Assembly: GCF_900090315.1 (NCBI RefSeq)
Contig: NZ_FMHZ01000002.1
Location: 6,852,501 to 6,916,500, forward strand
Direction: 5' to 3'
Source of the DNA: Micromonospora citrea
GTDB taxonomy: Bacteria; Actinomycetota; Actinomycetes; Mycobacteriales; Micromonosporaceae
DNA length: 64,000 nt
The translations under genes and the position numbers were made by a program. The notes under the pieces are model-generated. The model was not told the origin of the DNA. It saw only the letters and a program-made list of their open reading frames with translations, and made no database searches. This document shows, in pieces, positions 1 through 11,097 of the stretch. The stretch's first letter is position 1. Each line of letters opens with the position of its first letter.

Positions 1-83
1 CAGGTCACCCTCGGCGGTACCTGCCCGCGGCGCCGGCGTCCCGGCTGAGAGGATCCCGGGGTACGCCGTCCGAGGAGGATCTC

Positions 84-761
84 CTGAGCAGCCATCACCC
101 CGCCGCCGTGCTCTTCGACATGGACGGCACCCTGGTCGACAGCGAGAAGCTGTGGGACGTCGCTCTGCAAGAGCTGGCGGCCCGGTGCGGCGGCGTCCTC
201 TCCGACGCGGCCCGCAAGGCGATGGTCGGCAGCAGCATGGCCGCGTCGATGCGGCTCCTGCACGACGACCTGGGCCAGCCGGAACGCGACCCCGAGGCCA
301 GCGCGGCCTGGATCAACGCCCGCATCCTGGAGCTGTTCCGCACCGGGCTGAGCTGGCGTCCCGGCGCGCTGACGCTGCTGCGGGCCGTACGCGCGGCGGG
401 CATCCCGACGGCGTTGGTGACCTCCAGCGGCCGACCCCTGGTGGAGGTCGCGCTGGACACCCTCGGGCGGGACAGCTTCGACGTGGTGGTGTGCGGCGAC
501 GAGGTCGACGCGGCCAAGCCGCACCCGGAGCCGTACCTGACCGCCGCTCGACTGCTCGACGTGCCGATCGCCCGCTGCGTGGCGATCGAGGATTCCCCGA
601 CGGGGGTGGCCAGCGCCCTCGCCGCCGGCGCGGCGGTACTGGCCGTGCCGGCGGAGGTGCCGATCGAGCCGCTCGACGGCGTACACCAGGTGGAGAGCCT
701 GACGGCGGCGGACCTGGAGCTGCTGGCGGCCCTGCTCGGGGCGCCCCCGGCCGGCGCCTGA
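84..761 (+). CDS. HAD-family phosphatase (beta-phosphoglucomutase-like)
   Basis: This HAD-superfamily hydrolase of about 225 residues probably dephosphorylates a small phospho-metabolite in the cytosol. The nucleophile motif FDMDGTLVDSE lies near residues 11-21, the motif II region reads LVTSSGRP, the motif III lysine is in KPHPEPY, and the acidic motif IV is in IEDSPTGVASA. A cap domain sits between motifs I and II, as in the beta-phosphoglucomutase group. The first usual start codon, GTG at 108, would begin inside the first beta strand. A CTG at 84 follows a good ribosome site (GAGGAGG from 73) and adds eight residues, so I place the start there. The gene stands alone, convergent with the exporter operon. 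The substrate cannot be read from sequence. Confidence 0.8.
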   Translation: MSSHHPAAVLFDMDGTLVDSEKLWDVALQELAARCGGVLSDAARKAMVGSSMAASMRLLHDDLGQPERDPEASAAWINARILELFRTGLSWRPGALTLLRAVRAAGIPTALVTSSGRPLVEVALDTLGRDSFDVVVCGDEVDAAKPHPEPYLTAARLLDVPIARCVAIEDSPTGVASALAAGAAVLAVPAEVPIEPLDGVHQVESLTAADLELLAALLGAPPAGA

Positions 762-798
762 CCCGACGGGGGAGCGGCCGAGGACGGGCCGACGCGGC

Positions 799-839
799 GA
801 GCTGGCGGGCCCCGACGCGGCGAGGGGCCCCGCCAGCTC
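799..839. terminator. Bidirectional terminator hairpin
   Basis: GAGCTGGCGGG at 799-809 pairs with CCCGCCAGCTC at 829-839. It sits between the converging HAD gene and the ABC permease gene. There is no clear T tract, as is common in GC-rich actinobacteria. Confidence 0.55.
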
Positions 840-867
840 GGCGGGACCCCTCGTCGCGGCGTTCCGG

Positions 868-3417
868 TCAGTCGTGGGCGATGGCGCCCAGGACGTTGAT
901 CCGGGCGGCCCGGACGGCCGGCAGTGCCGCGGCGACGACCCCGATGATCGCGGCCAGGCCGAGGAAGACCCCCATCTGGGACCAGGGCAGCACCAGGTCG
1001 GTGATCCCCTCGTCACGCAGCGCCTCCACCACGGCCGCGCCGAGTCCGGCGCCGACGACGACACCGAGCAGCGCGCCGAAGACCGAGATCACCACCGCCT
1101 CGACGGTGATCATCCGCATGGTCTGCGCCCGTCGCAGGCCGATGGCCCGCAGCAGCCCCAGCTCGCGGGTGCGCTCCAGCACCGACAGCGCCAGGGTGTT
1201 GACGATGCCGAGCACGGCGATCACGATGGCCAGCGCCAGCAGGATCTGGATCATCGTGAGCAGGCCGTCGAGCTGGCCGGCCTGCTGGTCGATGAACGCC
1301 TCGCGGTCGGCCACCGACACCTCGGGCGAGTCGGCCAGCAGCGCCTCGATCTGCGGCTGCACGTCGGCGACCCGGGCGCCCGGGGCCAGCTGGATGAAGC
1401 CCTGGATCGGCTGCGGGATGGCGAAGTCGCGCGCCGCCTCCGGCGGCAGCACCACCGGGTTCGTCAGCTCCGAGCTGGCGTAGATGCCGGCCACCGTGTA
1501 GGTCCGCGCCTCGCCCCGGGCCAGCTGTACCGGCACCCGGGAGCCGACGGAGAGCCCGCGCGACTTCGCGGTGTCCGAGCTGACCAGCATCTCGTCCGGC
1601 GCGAGCCGGTCGATGGTCCCGGCGGTGGCCTCGGCGCCGAAGATCTGCCGCAGCGCGGCGACGTCGCTGCTCGCCGCCACCCAGGTGCGTTCGCCGCCGA
1701 CCACGGCCATGTCGCCGTACTCGCCGTCGGCGAGGCGCACCCCGGGGATCGCCGCGGCCTTCTCCAGCACCCCCGGGTCGAAGCTCGGCGGTCGGGGGCC
1801 GCTCTGTGCCCCGGAGATCACCAGCTCCGCCTTGAGCGTGTCCTGGGCGAGCGCGCTGATGCTGCTCTTCGCCGAGTCCAGGATGACGGTCACCCCGGTC
1901 ACCAGGGCGATGCCCACCATCAGCGCCGCGGCGGTGATGGCGGTGCGGCGTGGGTTGCGGCCGGAGTTGAGCCGACCCAGCTTGCCCGGCACCGACCAGG
2001 CGAAGATCGCGCCGAGCAGGCTCACCACCGGACGGCTGATCAGCGGCGTCAGCAGCGCCACGCCGATGAAGGCGAACAGCACGCCGCCGAGGATGGTGAC
2101 CAGCGTGCTGCCCCCGGCGTTGCCCGTGAGGCCCAGGGCCAGCAGCCCGGCGCCGACGGCGGTGACGATCGCGCCGGCCACCGTGACCTTCGTCAGCGGG
2201 CGGTCGGGGTTGGCCACGTCCTGCATCGCCGCGATCGGCGGGATCCGGGACGCCCGCAGGGCCGGCAGCAGCGCGGCGACCACCGTGATCACCAGGCCGA
2301 CGGCGAACGCGCCGATCACGGCCGACAGCGGCACGCCGACCCCGGCCAGGGTCAGCCCGCCGGCGAAGGTGCTGAACAGGTACGCCAGCAGCGCGCCGAT
2401 GCCGATGCCCGCGCCCAGCCCGAGCACCGAGGCGATCAGCCCCACCGCGACGGCCTCCAGCACCACCGACCCGATGATCTGCCCGCCGCTGGCCCCGATG
2501 GCGCGCATCAGCGCCAGCTCACGGGTGCGCTGCGCCACGATGATCGAGAAGGTGTTGAGGATCAGGAACGTGCCCACCAGCAGCGCCACCGCGGCGAAGC
2601 CGAGCAGGATCCGGTTGAAGAAGGACAGCGCCTCCTTCATGCTGGCCGCCGCCTCCTCGGACAACTGCTCGCCGGTCTTCACCTCGTAGTCGGCGCCCAC
2701 CGCGGCGGCCACGGCGTCGCGCAGCGACTCCTCCGACACCCCGCCGGCGGCGGTGACCGTGATGTTGCTGAAGGTGTCCGGCGCGCCGAGCATCAGCCGC
2801 TGCGCGACGGGCGTGGTGAACATGATCTCGTTGGCGCCGCCGATCGAGTCCCGGTCGCCGCTGTAGCCGAAGATGCCGACGATGGTGAACTCCTGCTTCG
2901 GCTTGAGGGTCAGCACGCCGACCCGGTCGCCGACCTTCACCCTGCCGGCCGTGGCCAGCGCCTTGTTGATCACGATCTCGTCGTCGGCCTGCGGCGGCCG
3001 GCCCTCGCGCAGCCGCACCAGGTCGCTCTCGCCCGTCCAGTTCTCGCCCAGCTGCGGCGGGCCGAACGACGCGACGACCTTGCCGTTGCTGCCGATCAGC
3101 CGCGCCCCGTCGACGCCGACGACCCCGGTCGCCTCCGCCACGCCAGGCACCGCGCGGACCTTGTCCAGGGTGGCCGCCGGCAGCGGCGGGGGCACCTGCA
3201 TGCCCTCGGTCTCCGCCACGTCGATCTTCGGCTTGGCGGCGACGTTGACGTCCACCCCCTCGTACGCGTCGGCGAAGATCGAGTCGAAGGAGCGGCCGAG
3301 CGTGTCGGTGAGCACGAACGCGCCGGAGACGAACATGACGCCCAGCACCACGGCCAGGCCGGAGAGGATCAGCCGGACCTTGCGGGCCAGCAGGCTCTTC
3401 CACGTCGCGCGGAACAT
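868..3417 (-). CDS. ABC transporter permease, MacB/FtsX type
   Basis: This membrane permease of 849 residues has two FtsX-like modules. Each has a cluster of three to four transmembrane helices and a large extracytoplasmic MacB-type periplasmic-core domain. An N-terminal helix near residues 15-38 is followed by the first extracellular domain, then helices with the MRAIGAS coupling signature. A second copy ends near the C terminus and contains LLRAIGLRR. The layout fits exporters of lipids, peptides or antibiotics, or mechanotransmission complexes. The ATG start at 3417 overlaps the stop codon of the ATPase gene (TGATG), so the two are translationally coupled. The neighbouring two-component pair is a candidate regulator. 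Substrate unknown. Confidence 0.9.
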   Translation of the reverse strand: MFRATWKSLLARKVRLILSGLAVVLGVMFVSGAFVLTDTLGRSFDSIFADAYEGVDVNVAAKPKIDVAETEGMQVPPPLPAATLDKVRAVPGVAEATGVVGVDGARLIGSNGKVVASFGPPQLGENWTGESDLVRLREGRPPQADDEIVINKALATAGRVKVGDRVGVLTLKPKQEFTIVGIFGYSGDRDSIGGANEIMFTTPVAQRLMLGAPDTFSNITVTAAGGVSEESLRDAVAAAVGADYEVKTGEQLSEEAAASMKEALSFFNRILLGFAAVALLVGTFLILNTFSIIVAQRTRELALMRAIGASGGQIIGSVVLEAVAVGLIASVLGLGAGIGIGALLAYLFSTFAGGLTLAGVGVPLSAVIGAFAVGLVITVVAALLPALRASRIPPIAAMQDVANPDRPLTKVTVAGAIVTAVGAGLLALGLTGNAGGSTLVTILGGVLFAFIGVALLTPLISRPVVSLLGAIFAWSVPGKLGRLNSGRNPRRTAITAAALMVGIALVTGVTVILDSAKSSISALAQDTLKAELVISGAQSGPRPPSFDPGVLEKAAAIPGVRLADGEYGDMAVVGGERTWVAASSDVAALRQIFGAEATAGTIDRLAPDEMLVSSDTAKSRGLSVGSRVPVQLARGEARTYTVAGIYASSELTNPVVLPPEAARDFAIPQPIQGFIQLAPGARVADVQPQIEALLADSPEVSVADREAFIDQQAGQLDGLLTMIQILLALAIVIAVLGIVNTLALSVLERTRELGLLRAIGLRRAQTMRMITVEAVVISVFGALLGVVVGAGLGAAVVEALRDEGITDLVLPWSQMGVFLGLAAIIGVVAAALPAVRAARINVLGAIAHD

Positions 3418-4184
3418 CAGCGGGCCACCTCGGTGACGGTGTCCAGCTTCTTCATGGTGTCCAGCACGGTCTCGGCGGTGGGCTCGATCAGCTCCGAGAC
3501 GATCTGCCCGTCGGCGAGGAAGACCACCCGGTCGGCGTACGCGGCCGCGGTCGGGTCGTGGGTGACCATCACGATGGTCTGCCCGTGCTCGCGGACGGAG
3601 TTGCGCAGGAAGTTCAGCACCTCCGCGCCGGAGCGGGAGTCCAGGTTGCCCGTCGGCTCGTCGGCGAAGATCACCTCGGGGCGGGAGACCAGCGCCCGGG
3701 CGCAGGCCACGCGCTGCTGCTGCCCGCCGGAGAGCTGCGCCGGCCGGTGGCCCAGCCGGTCCTGCAGGCCCACCGTGGCGATCACCGTGTCGTACCAGGC
3801 CGGGTCCGGCTTGCGGCCGGCGATCGACAGCGGTAGCAGGATGTTCTCCTTCGCCGTCAGCGTCGGCAGCAGGTTGAACTGCTGGAAGATGAAGCCGACC
3901 TTGTCCCGGCGCAGCTTCGTCAGGCCGGCGTCGCCGAGGCCGGTGACGGTGGTGTCGCCGATCGACACCGTGCCGCGGGTGACCGAGTCGAGGCCGGCCA
4001 GGCAGTGCATCAGCGTCGACTTGCCCGAGCCCGACGGGCCCATGATCGCGGTGAACCGGCCCCGCTCGAACTCCGCGCTGACCCCCCGCAGCGCGACGAC
4101 CTGCGCCTCGCCGCTGCCGTACACCTTCCACACGTCGCTCGCTCGGGCCGCGGCCTGCGCCTGCTGGCCTATCGTCGCGGTCAC
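3417..4184 (-). CDS. ABC transporter ATP-binding protein, MacB/LolD type
   Basis: This is the 255-residue ATPase partner of the downstream permease. Walker A GPSGSGKS is at about residues 49-56, the signature is LSGGQQQRV, and Walker B runs into FADEPTGNLD, the subgroup wording typical of MacB/LolD/FtsE ATPases. The H-loop lies in MVTHDP. The GTG at 4184 is chosen because GAAGAGG lies just upstream at a workable distance; longer readings in the same frame extend into a low-quality leader. The pair makes a half-sized exporter energised at the inner face of the membrane. Confidence 0.92.
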   Translation of the reverse strand: MTATIGQQAQAAARASDVWKVYGSGEAQVVALRGVSAEFERGRFTAIMGPSGSGKSTLMHCLAGLDSVTRGTVSIGDTTVTGLGDAGLTKLRRDKVGFIFQQFNLLPTLTAKENILLPLSIAGRKPDPAWYDTVIATVGLQDRLGHRPAQLSGGQQQRVACARALVSRPEVIFADEPTGNLDSRSGAEVLNFLRNSVREHGQTIVMVTHDPTAAAYADRVVFLADGQIVSELIEPTAETVLDTMKKLDTVTEVAR

Positions 4185-4527
4185 GTCATCTACCTCTTCC
4201 GTCTGATTCTGATCCGCGCCGCCCCCGCTGGTCCGGCGCGGCAGTCCCATCATCGGGGCTCGTCGGCCCCGATCCGTCCGACTCCGGTCGGAGCCGTTGC
4301 CCATTTCGCGGTGCGGGTGCCCCCGACCCCGGCTCAGGGTTGCCCCTGAGCCGGCGGCCGGCCGAACGGTCCGCCCGGCCGCGGGACCGATACTGCACAC
4401 TGCCGCCACGTGAGGGTCAACCCTGCGGCCCCGCCTGCGGTCACGGTAGGTGACGGCGGCAAGCAGCGTCGGGCGTCCGCGGATCCTCGGGTACGCCGAC
4501 GGGAGCGAGCCGGCCACGCCGACGGCG
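4185..4527 (-). promoter_or_regulatory. Intergenic region upstream of the ABC exporter operon
   Basis: No gene is visible in these 343 bases. On the minus strand a TTGACC (4420-4415) is followed after 17 bases by TGCAGT (4397-4392), a plausible housekeeping promoter. A 10-bp hairpin, CCGGCTCAGG/CCTGAGCCGG at 4329-4338 and 4345-4354, lies downstream in the predicted leader and could end transcription from the regulator gene or act in the 5' UTR. The -35 lies in a near-palindrome (AGGGTCAACCCT, 4413-4424), a possible operator. Confidence 0.35.
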
Positions 4528-5214
4528 CTACCCCTTGGGGCGCACCAGCCCCGACTCGTACGCCAGCACCACGGCCTGCACCCGGTCGCGCAGCCCCAGC
4601 TTGGTCAGCACGTGCCCGACGTGGGTCTTGATGGTGGTCTCGCTGACCGACAGCGCCCGGGCGATCTCGGCGTTCGACAGGCCCCGCGCGACGTGCACGA
4701 GCACCTCCCGCTCGCGTTCGGTCAGCGAGCCGAGGGCCTTCGGCGGGGCCGCCGCCGGGTCGGGCAGCAGGTCGGCGAAGCGGTCCAGCAGCCGCTTGAG
4801 GATGCGCGGCGCCACCACCGCGTCCCCGGCCGCCACCGTGCGGATCGCCGTGACCAGGTCCTCGGCCGGCACGTCCTTGGCCAGGAAGCCGCTCGCCCCC
4901 GCCCGCAGCGCCCCCACCACGTACTCGTCGAGGTCGAACGTGGTCAGGATCAGCACCCGCACCGGCAGGCGGGCGTCGACGATCGCCCGGGTCGCGGCCA
5001 CCCCGTCCATCCGCGGCATCCGGATGTCCATCAGGACCACGTCGGGCAGCAGCCGGCGGGCCAGGTCCACCGCCTCCAGACCGTCGCCGGCCTCGGCCAC
5101 GATGTCCAGGTCGTCCTCCGTGCCGAGCACCATCCGGAAGCCCGTACGCAGCAGCGGCTGGTCGTCGGCGAGCAGGATGCGCACCGGCCGCGCCGGCACC
5201 GTCGCCTCGGTCAC
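4528..5214 (-). CDS. NarL/LuxR-family response regulator
   Basis: This 228-residue response regulator is the partner of the kinase upstream. The receiver has the acidic pair ADDQ near residues 16-19, the phospho-acceptor D63 in VVLMDIRMPRMDG, and the conserved lysine in FLAKDV. The C-terminal LuxR-type helix-turn-helix runs from LTEREREVLVHVARG to ETTIKTHVGHVLTKL. The GTG start at 5214 has GGGACGGAG upstream; longer readings in frame have no support. It follows the kinase gene with a 73-base gap and precedes the ABC exporter genes, the usual layout for systems in which the regulator drives an adjacent exporter in response to membrane or antibiotic stress. Confidence 0.93.
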   Translation of the reverse strand: MTEATVPARPVRILLADDQPLLRTGFRMVLGTEDDLDIVAEAGDGLEAVDLARRLLPDVVLMDIRMPRMDGVAATRAIVDARLPVRVLILTTFDLDEYVVGALRAGASGFLAKDVPAEDLVTAIRTVAAGDAVVAPRILKRLLDRFADLLPDPAAAPPKALGSLTEREREVLVHVARGLSNAEIARALSVSETTIKTHVGHVLTKLGLRDRVQAVVLAYESGLVRPKG

Positions 5215-5287
5215 CTGATGCTCCGTCCCTGGTCCCCGGTCACGGAATGTGGCCCGGCCGTGATTGTCGCGTACGCCCCCGAGCCGG

Positions 5288-6484
5288 TCACGCCGCCACC
5301 GCGCCCCGCCGCTCCACCGGGATCCGCGCGGCCACCCGGAAGCCGCCGCCCGGGCGTGCCCCGGTGCGCAGCACCCCACCGTAGAGCGCGACCCGCTCCC
5401 GCATCCCGACGAGGCCGTGCCCGATCCGGTCGCCGCCCGGCCCGGGGCCGCGCCCGGTGTCGGCGACCTCCACGGCCACGACCCTGTCGTCGAAGGCCAG
5501 CCGCACCTGCGCGGTGGCCACCCCGGCGTGCTTGAGCGCGTTGGTCAACGCCTCCTGCACGATCCGGTAGAGGGTCAACGCCACCCCCTCCTCCAGCTCC
5601 CCGGGGTCGCCCTCGACGCGCAGCGTGACCGGCAGGCCGGCGTCGCGCACCTGCTCCACCAGGGCCTCGATGCCGGCGAGCCCCGGCTGCGGGGAAAGCT
5701 CGGCGGCCGGCTCGGCGTCGGTGCGCAGCACGTCCAGCAGCCGACGCATCTCCCGCAGGGTGGCCCGGCTGGTCGCCTCGATGGTGGCGATCGCCTCGTC
5801 GGCGGCGCCCGGGTTTCTCGGCAACACCCGCCGGGCGCCGGTGGCGAGCACCCCCATCACGCTCACGTGGTGCGCCACGACGTCGTGCAGTTCGCGGGCG
5901 ATGCGGCGGCGCTCGTCGGCGACGGCCCGGTCGGCGAGCGAGCGCTGGTTCTCCTCCGCGGAACGGGCCCGCTCCCGCAGCGCCTCCGTGGTGGCCCGCC
6001 GCCCGTACACCGCCCGCCCCACCGAGTACGACACCGTCCCGATCAGCAGGTTGTTCAACACCAGGTACGCGGAACTGACGTCCTCCACCACCCCGTCCAC
6101 CGGCGCGACGGCGCTCACCACCGCGACCGGCAGCCAGATCGCCAGCGCCGCCGCCGTCGCCGTCCGCGGCGGCCGGGTGGCCGCCACCGTGTAGGTCAGC
6201 ACCAGGAAGGTCAGGCCCTGCGCGCCCGGCGCGAAGCCGAGCAGGGCGGGCACCGCCAACGTCGCCACCGCCGTGGCGACGGCGGGCCACGGCGCGACCC
6301 GGCGCAACGCCACCGGCGCGGCGCAGACCGGGCTCCAGGCCAGCACCGTCAGCAGGTGCGGCGGCCGGTATTCGCGGGGTGTCAGCCCGGTGAGCACCAC
6401 CTCCGCCGCGACGAGCACGAGGGCGAGGAGAGCGTCCGCGGCGAACGGATGCCGGCGCAGCCACGCCTTCGGGTCCGACGTCAT
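5288..6484 (-). CDS. Sensor histidine kinase, DesK/NarX-like (HisKA_3)
   Basis: This 398-residue membrane kinase has about five to six transmembrane segments in residues 15-155 and almost no extracytoplasmic domain, so it probably senses something in or at the membrane. A short coiled coil leads to the HisKA_3 dimerisation box ERRRIARELHDVVAHH, with the phospho-accepting histidine at about residue 200. The C-terminal HATPase_c domain includes EALTNALKHA (N box) and DTGRGPG (G1 box). It is the first gene of the kinase, regulator, exporter series. A TAGCGT ends six bases before the ATG, suggesting a leaderless mRNA. Confidence 0.93.
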   Translation of the reverse strand: MTSDPKAWLRRHPFAADALLALVLVAAEVVLTGLTPREYRPPHLLTVLAWSPVCAAPVALRRVAPWPAVATAVATLAVPALLGFAPGAQGLTFLVLTYTVAATRPPRTATAAALAIWLPVAVVSAVAPVDGVVEDVSSAYLVLNNLLIGTVSYSVGRAVYGRRATTEALRERARSAEENQRSLADRAVADERRRIARELHDVVAHHVSVMGVLATGARRVLPRNPGAADEAIATIEATSRATLREMRRLLDVLRTDAEPAAELSPQPGLAGIEALVEQVRDAGLPVTLRVEGDPGELEEGVALTLYRIVQEALTNALKHAGVATAQVRLAFDDRVVAVEVADTGRGPGPGGDRIGHGLVGMRERVALYGGVLRTGARPGGGFRVAARIPVERRGAVAA

Positions 6485-6490
6485 ACCGCG

Positions 6491-6496
6491 ACGCTA
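6491..6496 (-). promoter_or_regulatory. -10 element TAGCGT of the histidine kinase gene
   Basis: On the minus strand TAGCGT is followed by six bases and then ATG at 6484. Transcription would start at or next to the start codon. Confidence 0.5.
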
Positions 6497-6607
6497 GCCG
6501 CCGCCGCGCCGGATCGATCGTCGCCGGTGGGGAGCCCCGCCTCCTACCTGAGGAGGAGACCCGATCCTCCGTCTCGGGGTCCGCCCGCCGGTCCGCCCGC
6601 CGCGCCA

Positions 6608-6651
6608 GCCCCGGTGGACCCGCCGCGCCGGCCCCGGTGGACCCGCCGCGC
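6608..6651. repeat. Two tandem copies of a 23-bp-period repeat
   Basis: A 21-base sequence beginning GCCCCGGTGGACCCGCC occurs at 6608-6628 and again, identical, at 6631-6651. It lies in the 229-base gene-free space between the kinase promoter and the RecB-like nuclease gene. No function is evident. Confidence 0.7.
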
Positions 6652-6713
6652 GGCCGTCCGGCCGTCGCCGCCCGAGGCGTACGCGACCCGGCCGCCGGGC
6701 CGCCGCCGCACCG

Positions 6714-7625
6714 TCACTCGTCGGCGCCGGGGACCGCCGGGCGGGACCGGGCGTCGCGCAGCGGATCCGTCGCCACCTGCTCGGGGAACGGCGGCGGGGT
6801 GCCCCCGAAGCTCGGACACAGCGCCTGGTGGTTGCACCAGTCGCAGAGCCGGCTCGGCCGGGGACGGAAGTCCTGCCGCGCGGTCGCCTGCTCGATCGCC
6901 CGCCACAGGGCCACCACCGTGCGCTCGAAGCGGAGCAGTTCCTCGGCGTCCGGCGCGTAGTCGCAGACCTCCGCGTCCTTGAGGTAGAGCAGCCGCAGCA
7001 CCCGCGGGACCACGCCCCGGGTGCGCCACAGCACCAGCGCGTAGAACTTGAGCTGGAACAGCGCCCGCGCCTCGAACGCCTCCCGCGGCGCGCCGCCGGT
7101 CTTGTAGTCGACCACCCGCAGCGCGCCGTCCGGCGCCACGTCGAGCCGGTCGAGGTAGCCCCGGATCAGCAGCTCCTCGTCGACCACCGCCGAGATCAGG
7201 CTCTCCCGCTCGGCCGGCTCCAGCCGGCGCGGATCCTCCACCGCGAAGTAGCCCTCCAGCAGCGCGGCGGCCGAACGGAGGAACTCGGCCGCGGCCGGGT
7301 CGTCACCGGCGGCGAACAGGCCGGCCAGCTCCGGCTGCTCCGTGACCAGCCGGTCCCACTGCGGGGCCACGAGGTCGCCGGCGGCCGTCGGGGTGCGCCC
7401 GTCGGCGGGCAGGTCGAACAGCCGTTCCAGCACGGCGTGCACCAGCGTGCCCCGGGCCTGCTCGACGGTCGGCCGCTCCGGCAGCCGGTCGATGCTGCGG
7501 AACCGGTAGAGCAGCGGGCAGGTCTTGAAGTCCGCCGCCCGCGACGGCGACAGCGAGGCCCGTACCGTGGCCGGCACCTCCGCCGGGGTCGCGGGCTGCT
7601 GCGTGGTCACCGGTTCCGCCGTCAT
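6714..7625 (-). CDS. RecB-family PD-(D/E)XK nuclease with Fe-S cysteines
   Basis: This 303-residue protein is a single-domain RecB/Cas4/AddB-like nuclease. The catalytic core shows GYLDRLDV followed by RVVDYKTGG, the D...DxK part of the PD-(D/E)XK motif, and a C-terminal helix with QLKFYALVL. One cysteine near the N terminus (FKTCPLLY) and three near the C terminus (LCDWCNHQALC) are spaced like the four ligands of the 4Fe-4S cluster in AddB, Dna2 and Cas4. No helicase motifs are present. The gene diverges from the M50 protease gene, and in other actinobacteria (from memory) a homologue sits beside trmI and the proteasome locus. TAACCT seven bases before the ATG predicts a leaderless transcript. 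A role in DNA repair is inferred. Confidence 0.9.
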   Translation of the reverse strand: MTAEPVTTQQPATPAEVPATVRASLSPSRAADFKTCPLLYRFRSIDRLPERPTVEQARGTLVHAVLERLFDLPADGRTPTAAGDLVAPQWDRLVTEQPELAGLFAAGDDPAAAEFLRSAAALLEGYFAVEDPRRLEPAERESLISAVVDEELLIRGYLDRLDVAPDGALRVVDYKTGGAPREAFEARALFQLKFYALVLWRTRGVVPRVLRLLYLKDAEVCDYAPDAEELLRFERTVVALWRAIEQATARQDFRPRPSRLCDWCNHQALCPSFGGTPPPFPEQVATDPLRDARSRPAVPGADE

Positions 7626-7632
7626 GCCCGGA

Positions 7633-7638
7633 AGGTTA
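7633..7638 (-). promoter_or_regulatory. -10 element TAACCT of the RecB-like nuclease gene
   Basis: TAACCT on the minus strand ends seven bases before the ATG at 7625, the leaderless arrangement. Confidence 0.5.
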
Positions 7639-7693
7639 GGGCACCGGTGTGACACCACGGCCGTCGCCGCTCCGGCGCATGATCTCCGCCGCG

Positions 7694-9877
<2,184 letters not shown>

Positions 9878-9958
9878 CCCTGGAAGGGCACGGCTGGGAG
9901 TGAACGGACGGACGCCGCCGGCCGGTGCGGGCCGGCGGCACGGGTGCGGGGAGGTGGC

Positions 9959-10528
9959 ATGAACCGGCCGGGCTTCGGCGGTGACCTGCCGGCGGTGTTT
10001 CCCGACTGGTCGCCCTACCAGGATCTCGAATCGGCGGCCCGGGCCTACCTGCGCGACCCCGACGTCGCGCTGGAGGCGCTGGGCGGGGTGCTTCGCGGGG
10101 CGTCGGTGCTGGGCTTCACCCTGGAACGCTTCGTCAACGAGGTCAACGGAGTGTGGCAGGAGGTCGTGGTCTGCGACGGCAGCCGGCTCGTCCTCTGGCA
10201 CGGCGAGGACGTCCCGCCGGGGGAGGGGCCGCCCGGGTCGATGACCTCCTCGCTGCGGGTGGTGCCGGTCTCCACCGTCACCGAGGTCGGCTGCCGGCGC
10301 CGGCTAACCCGCGACGACGACGGCGGCATCCGCGTCGACAGCATCGACGTCTACCTGCTGCTGACGTCGCTGGACGAGGCACCGCCCAACGACGAGGCGG
10401 TGGGCGCGCCCCGGCACGACGCGCTGCGCTTCGGCAAGACCCTCGACGACGGGGGCGCGGGGCAGATCGCCCGGCTGGAGGAGTTCGCCCGCCTGGTCGC
10501 CTCGGTGGTCGGCCGCCCCGTGCTCTGA
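9959..10528 (+). CDS. Conserved actinobacterial protein of unknown function
   Basis: This 189-residue soluble protein is not recognised as an enzyme. It has no signal peptide or transmembrane segment and is rich in acidic residues. It sits between trmI and the proteasome ATPase, where mycobacteria (from memory) also have an unknown gene. The ATG at 9959 is preceded by a strong ribosome site (GGGGAGG from 9949); an in-frame GTG at 9944 is less well placed. A tRNA or proteolysis link would be guesswork. Confidence 0.8.
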   Translation: MNRPGFGGDLPAVFPDWSPYQDLESAARAYLRDPDVALEALGGVLRGASVLGFTLERFVNEVNGVWQEVVVCDGSRLVLWHGEDVPPGEGPPGSMTSSLRVVPVSTVTEVGCRRRLTRDDDGGIRVDSIDVYLLLTSLDEAPPNDEAVGAPRHDALRFGKTLDDGGAGQIARLEEFARLVASVVGRPVL

Positions 10529-10543
10529 GGCGTACGCCCCGGC

Positions 10544-10634
10544 GCCCGACGGGGCGCGCGGTCCGGTCGTCCTTGCATGCCCGACGGGGCGGTCGTCCTT
10601 GCGTGCCTGACGGGGCGCGCGGTCCGGTCGTCCT
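10544..10634. repeat. Three imperfect tandem repeats after the 9959 gene
   Basis: Three units beginning GCCYGACGGGGC start at 10544, 10579 and 10605. The first and third share GACGGGGCGCGCGGTCCGG and TCGTCCT. The middle one lacks nine bases of that core. They lie between the converging unknown gene and ferredoxin gene. Confidence 0.75.
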
Positions 10635-10657
10635 CCCGCGCCCGGCGGCGCGGGAGG
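10632..10657. terminator. Bidirectional terminator hairpin
   Basis: CCTCCCGCGCC at 10632-10642 pairs perfectly with GGCGCGGGAGG at 10647-10657 around a four-base loop, between two converging genes. Confidence 0.65.
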
Positions 10658-10666
10658 GCGGGGCGG

Positions 10667-10963
10667 TCAGTCCTCCTCGGCCTCGGGCCCGGCGACCTCG
10701 ACGCCGTCGCTGCCGCGCACGACGTGGATGCACTCGCCCGGGCACTCCTTCGCCGAGTCGATCACCTCGAGGCGCAGGTGCTCGGGCACGTCGACCCGGC
10801 TGCCCGGCGCCAACCGCAGCTCACCGTCGGGGCCCTTGACGTAGGCGAGCCCGTCGACGTCGAACTCGAAGACCTCCGGCGCGTACTGCACGCAGAGCCC
10901 GTCGCCCGTGCAGAGATCCTGGTCCACCCAGACCTGAAGCTGGTCGGTCACGACCTCCGCCAC
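10667..10963 (-). CDS. Small ferredoxin, [3Fe-4S]-type
   Basis: This 98-residue acidic ferredoxin has a single cluster. The first motif, DLCTGDGLC, has cysteines at positions 1 and 7, with aspartate where a normal 4Fe-4S protein has its second cysteine. The remaining cysteines are in AKECPGEC. This pattern fits the [3Fe-4S] or Asp-ligated ferredoxins that pass electrons to actinobacterial cytochromes P450. No P450 gene is nearby, so the partner is unknown. GTG at 10963 follows a GGGGGGTG stretch and gives the expected length. It diverges from arc with a 177-base gap. A ferredoxin in this spot next to the proteasome ATPase recurs in actinobacteria (from memory). Confidence 0.92.
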   Translation of the reverse strand: MAEVVTDQLQVWVDQDLCTGDGLCVQYAPEVFEFDVDGLAYVKGPDGELRLAPGSRVDVPEHLRLEVIDSAKECPGECIHVVRGSDGVEVAGPEAEED

Positions 10964-11097
10964 GGCGCACCCCCCATGTTCTCCCGTCCCACGCTCCGAC
11001 GGTACCCGAACGCCCGGACCGGCCCGCGGGGCCACCCTTGGCGATCAAGGTTCGGTGACGAGCGCGTTGCGTGGGACCGAATCGGCCTCATAGCGGC

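Noticed and set aside
5264..6982. A 572-codon open frame on the plus strand opposite the histidine kinase
   Set aside because: No domain, His/Arg/Pro/Gln-rich composition; the kinase boxes are on the other strand.
10667..10963. The ferredoxin as a P450 partner encoded in an adjacent operon
   Set aside because: No P450 (no CxG heme motif) was found in the window.
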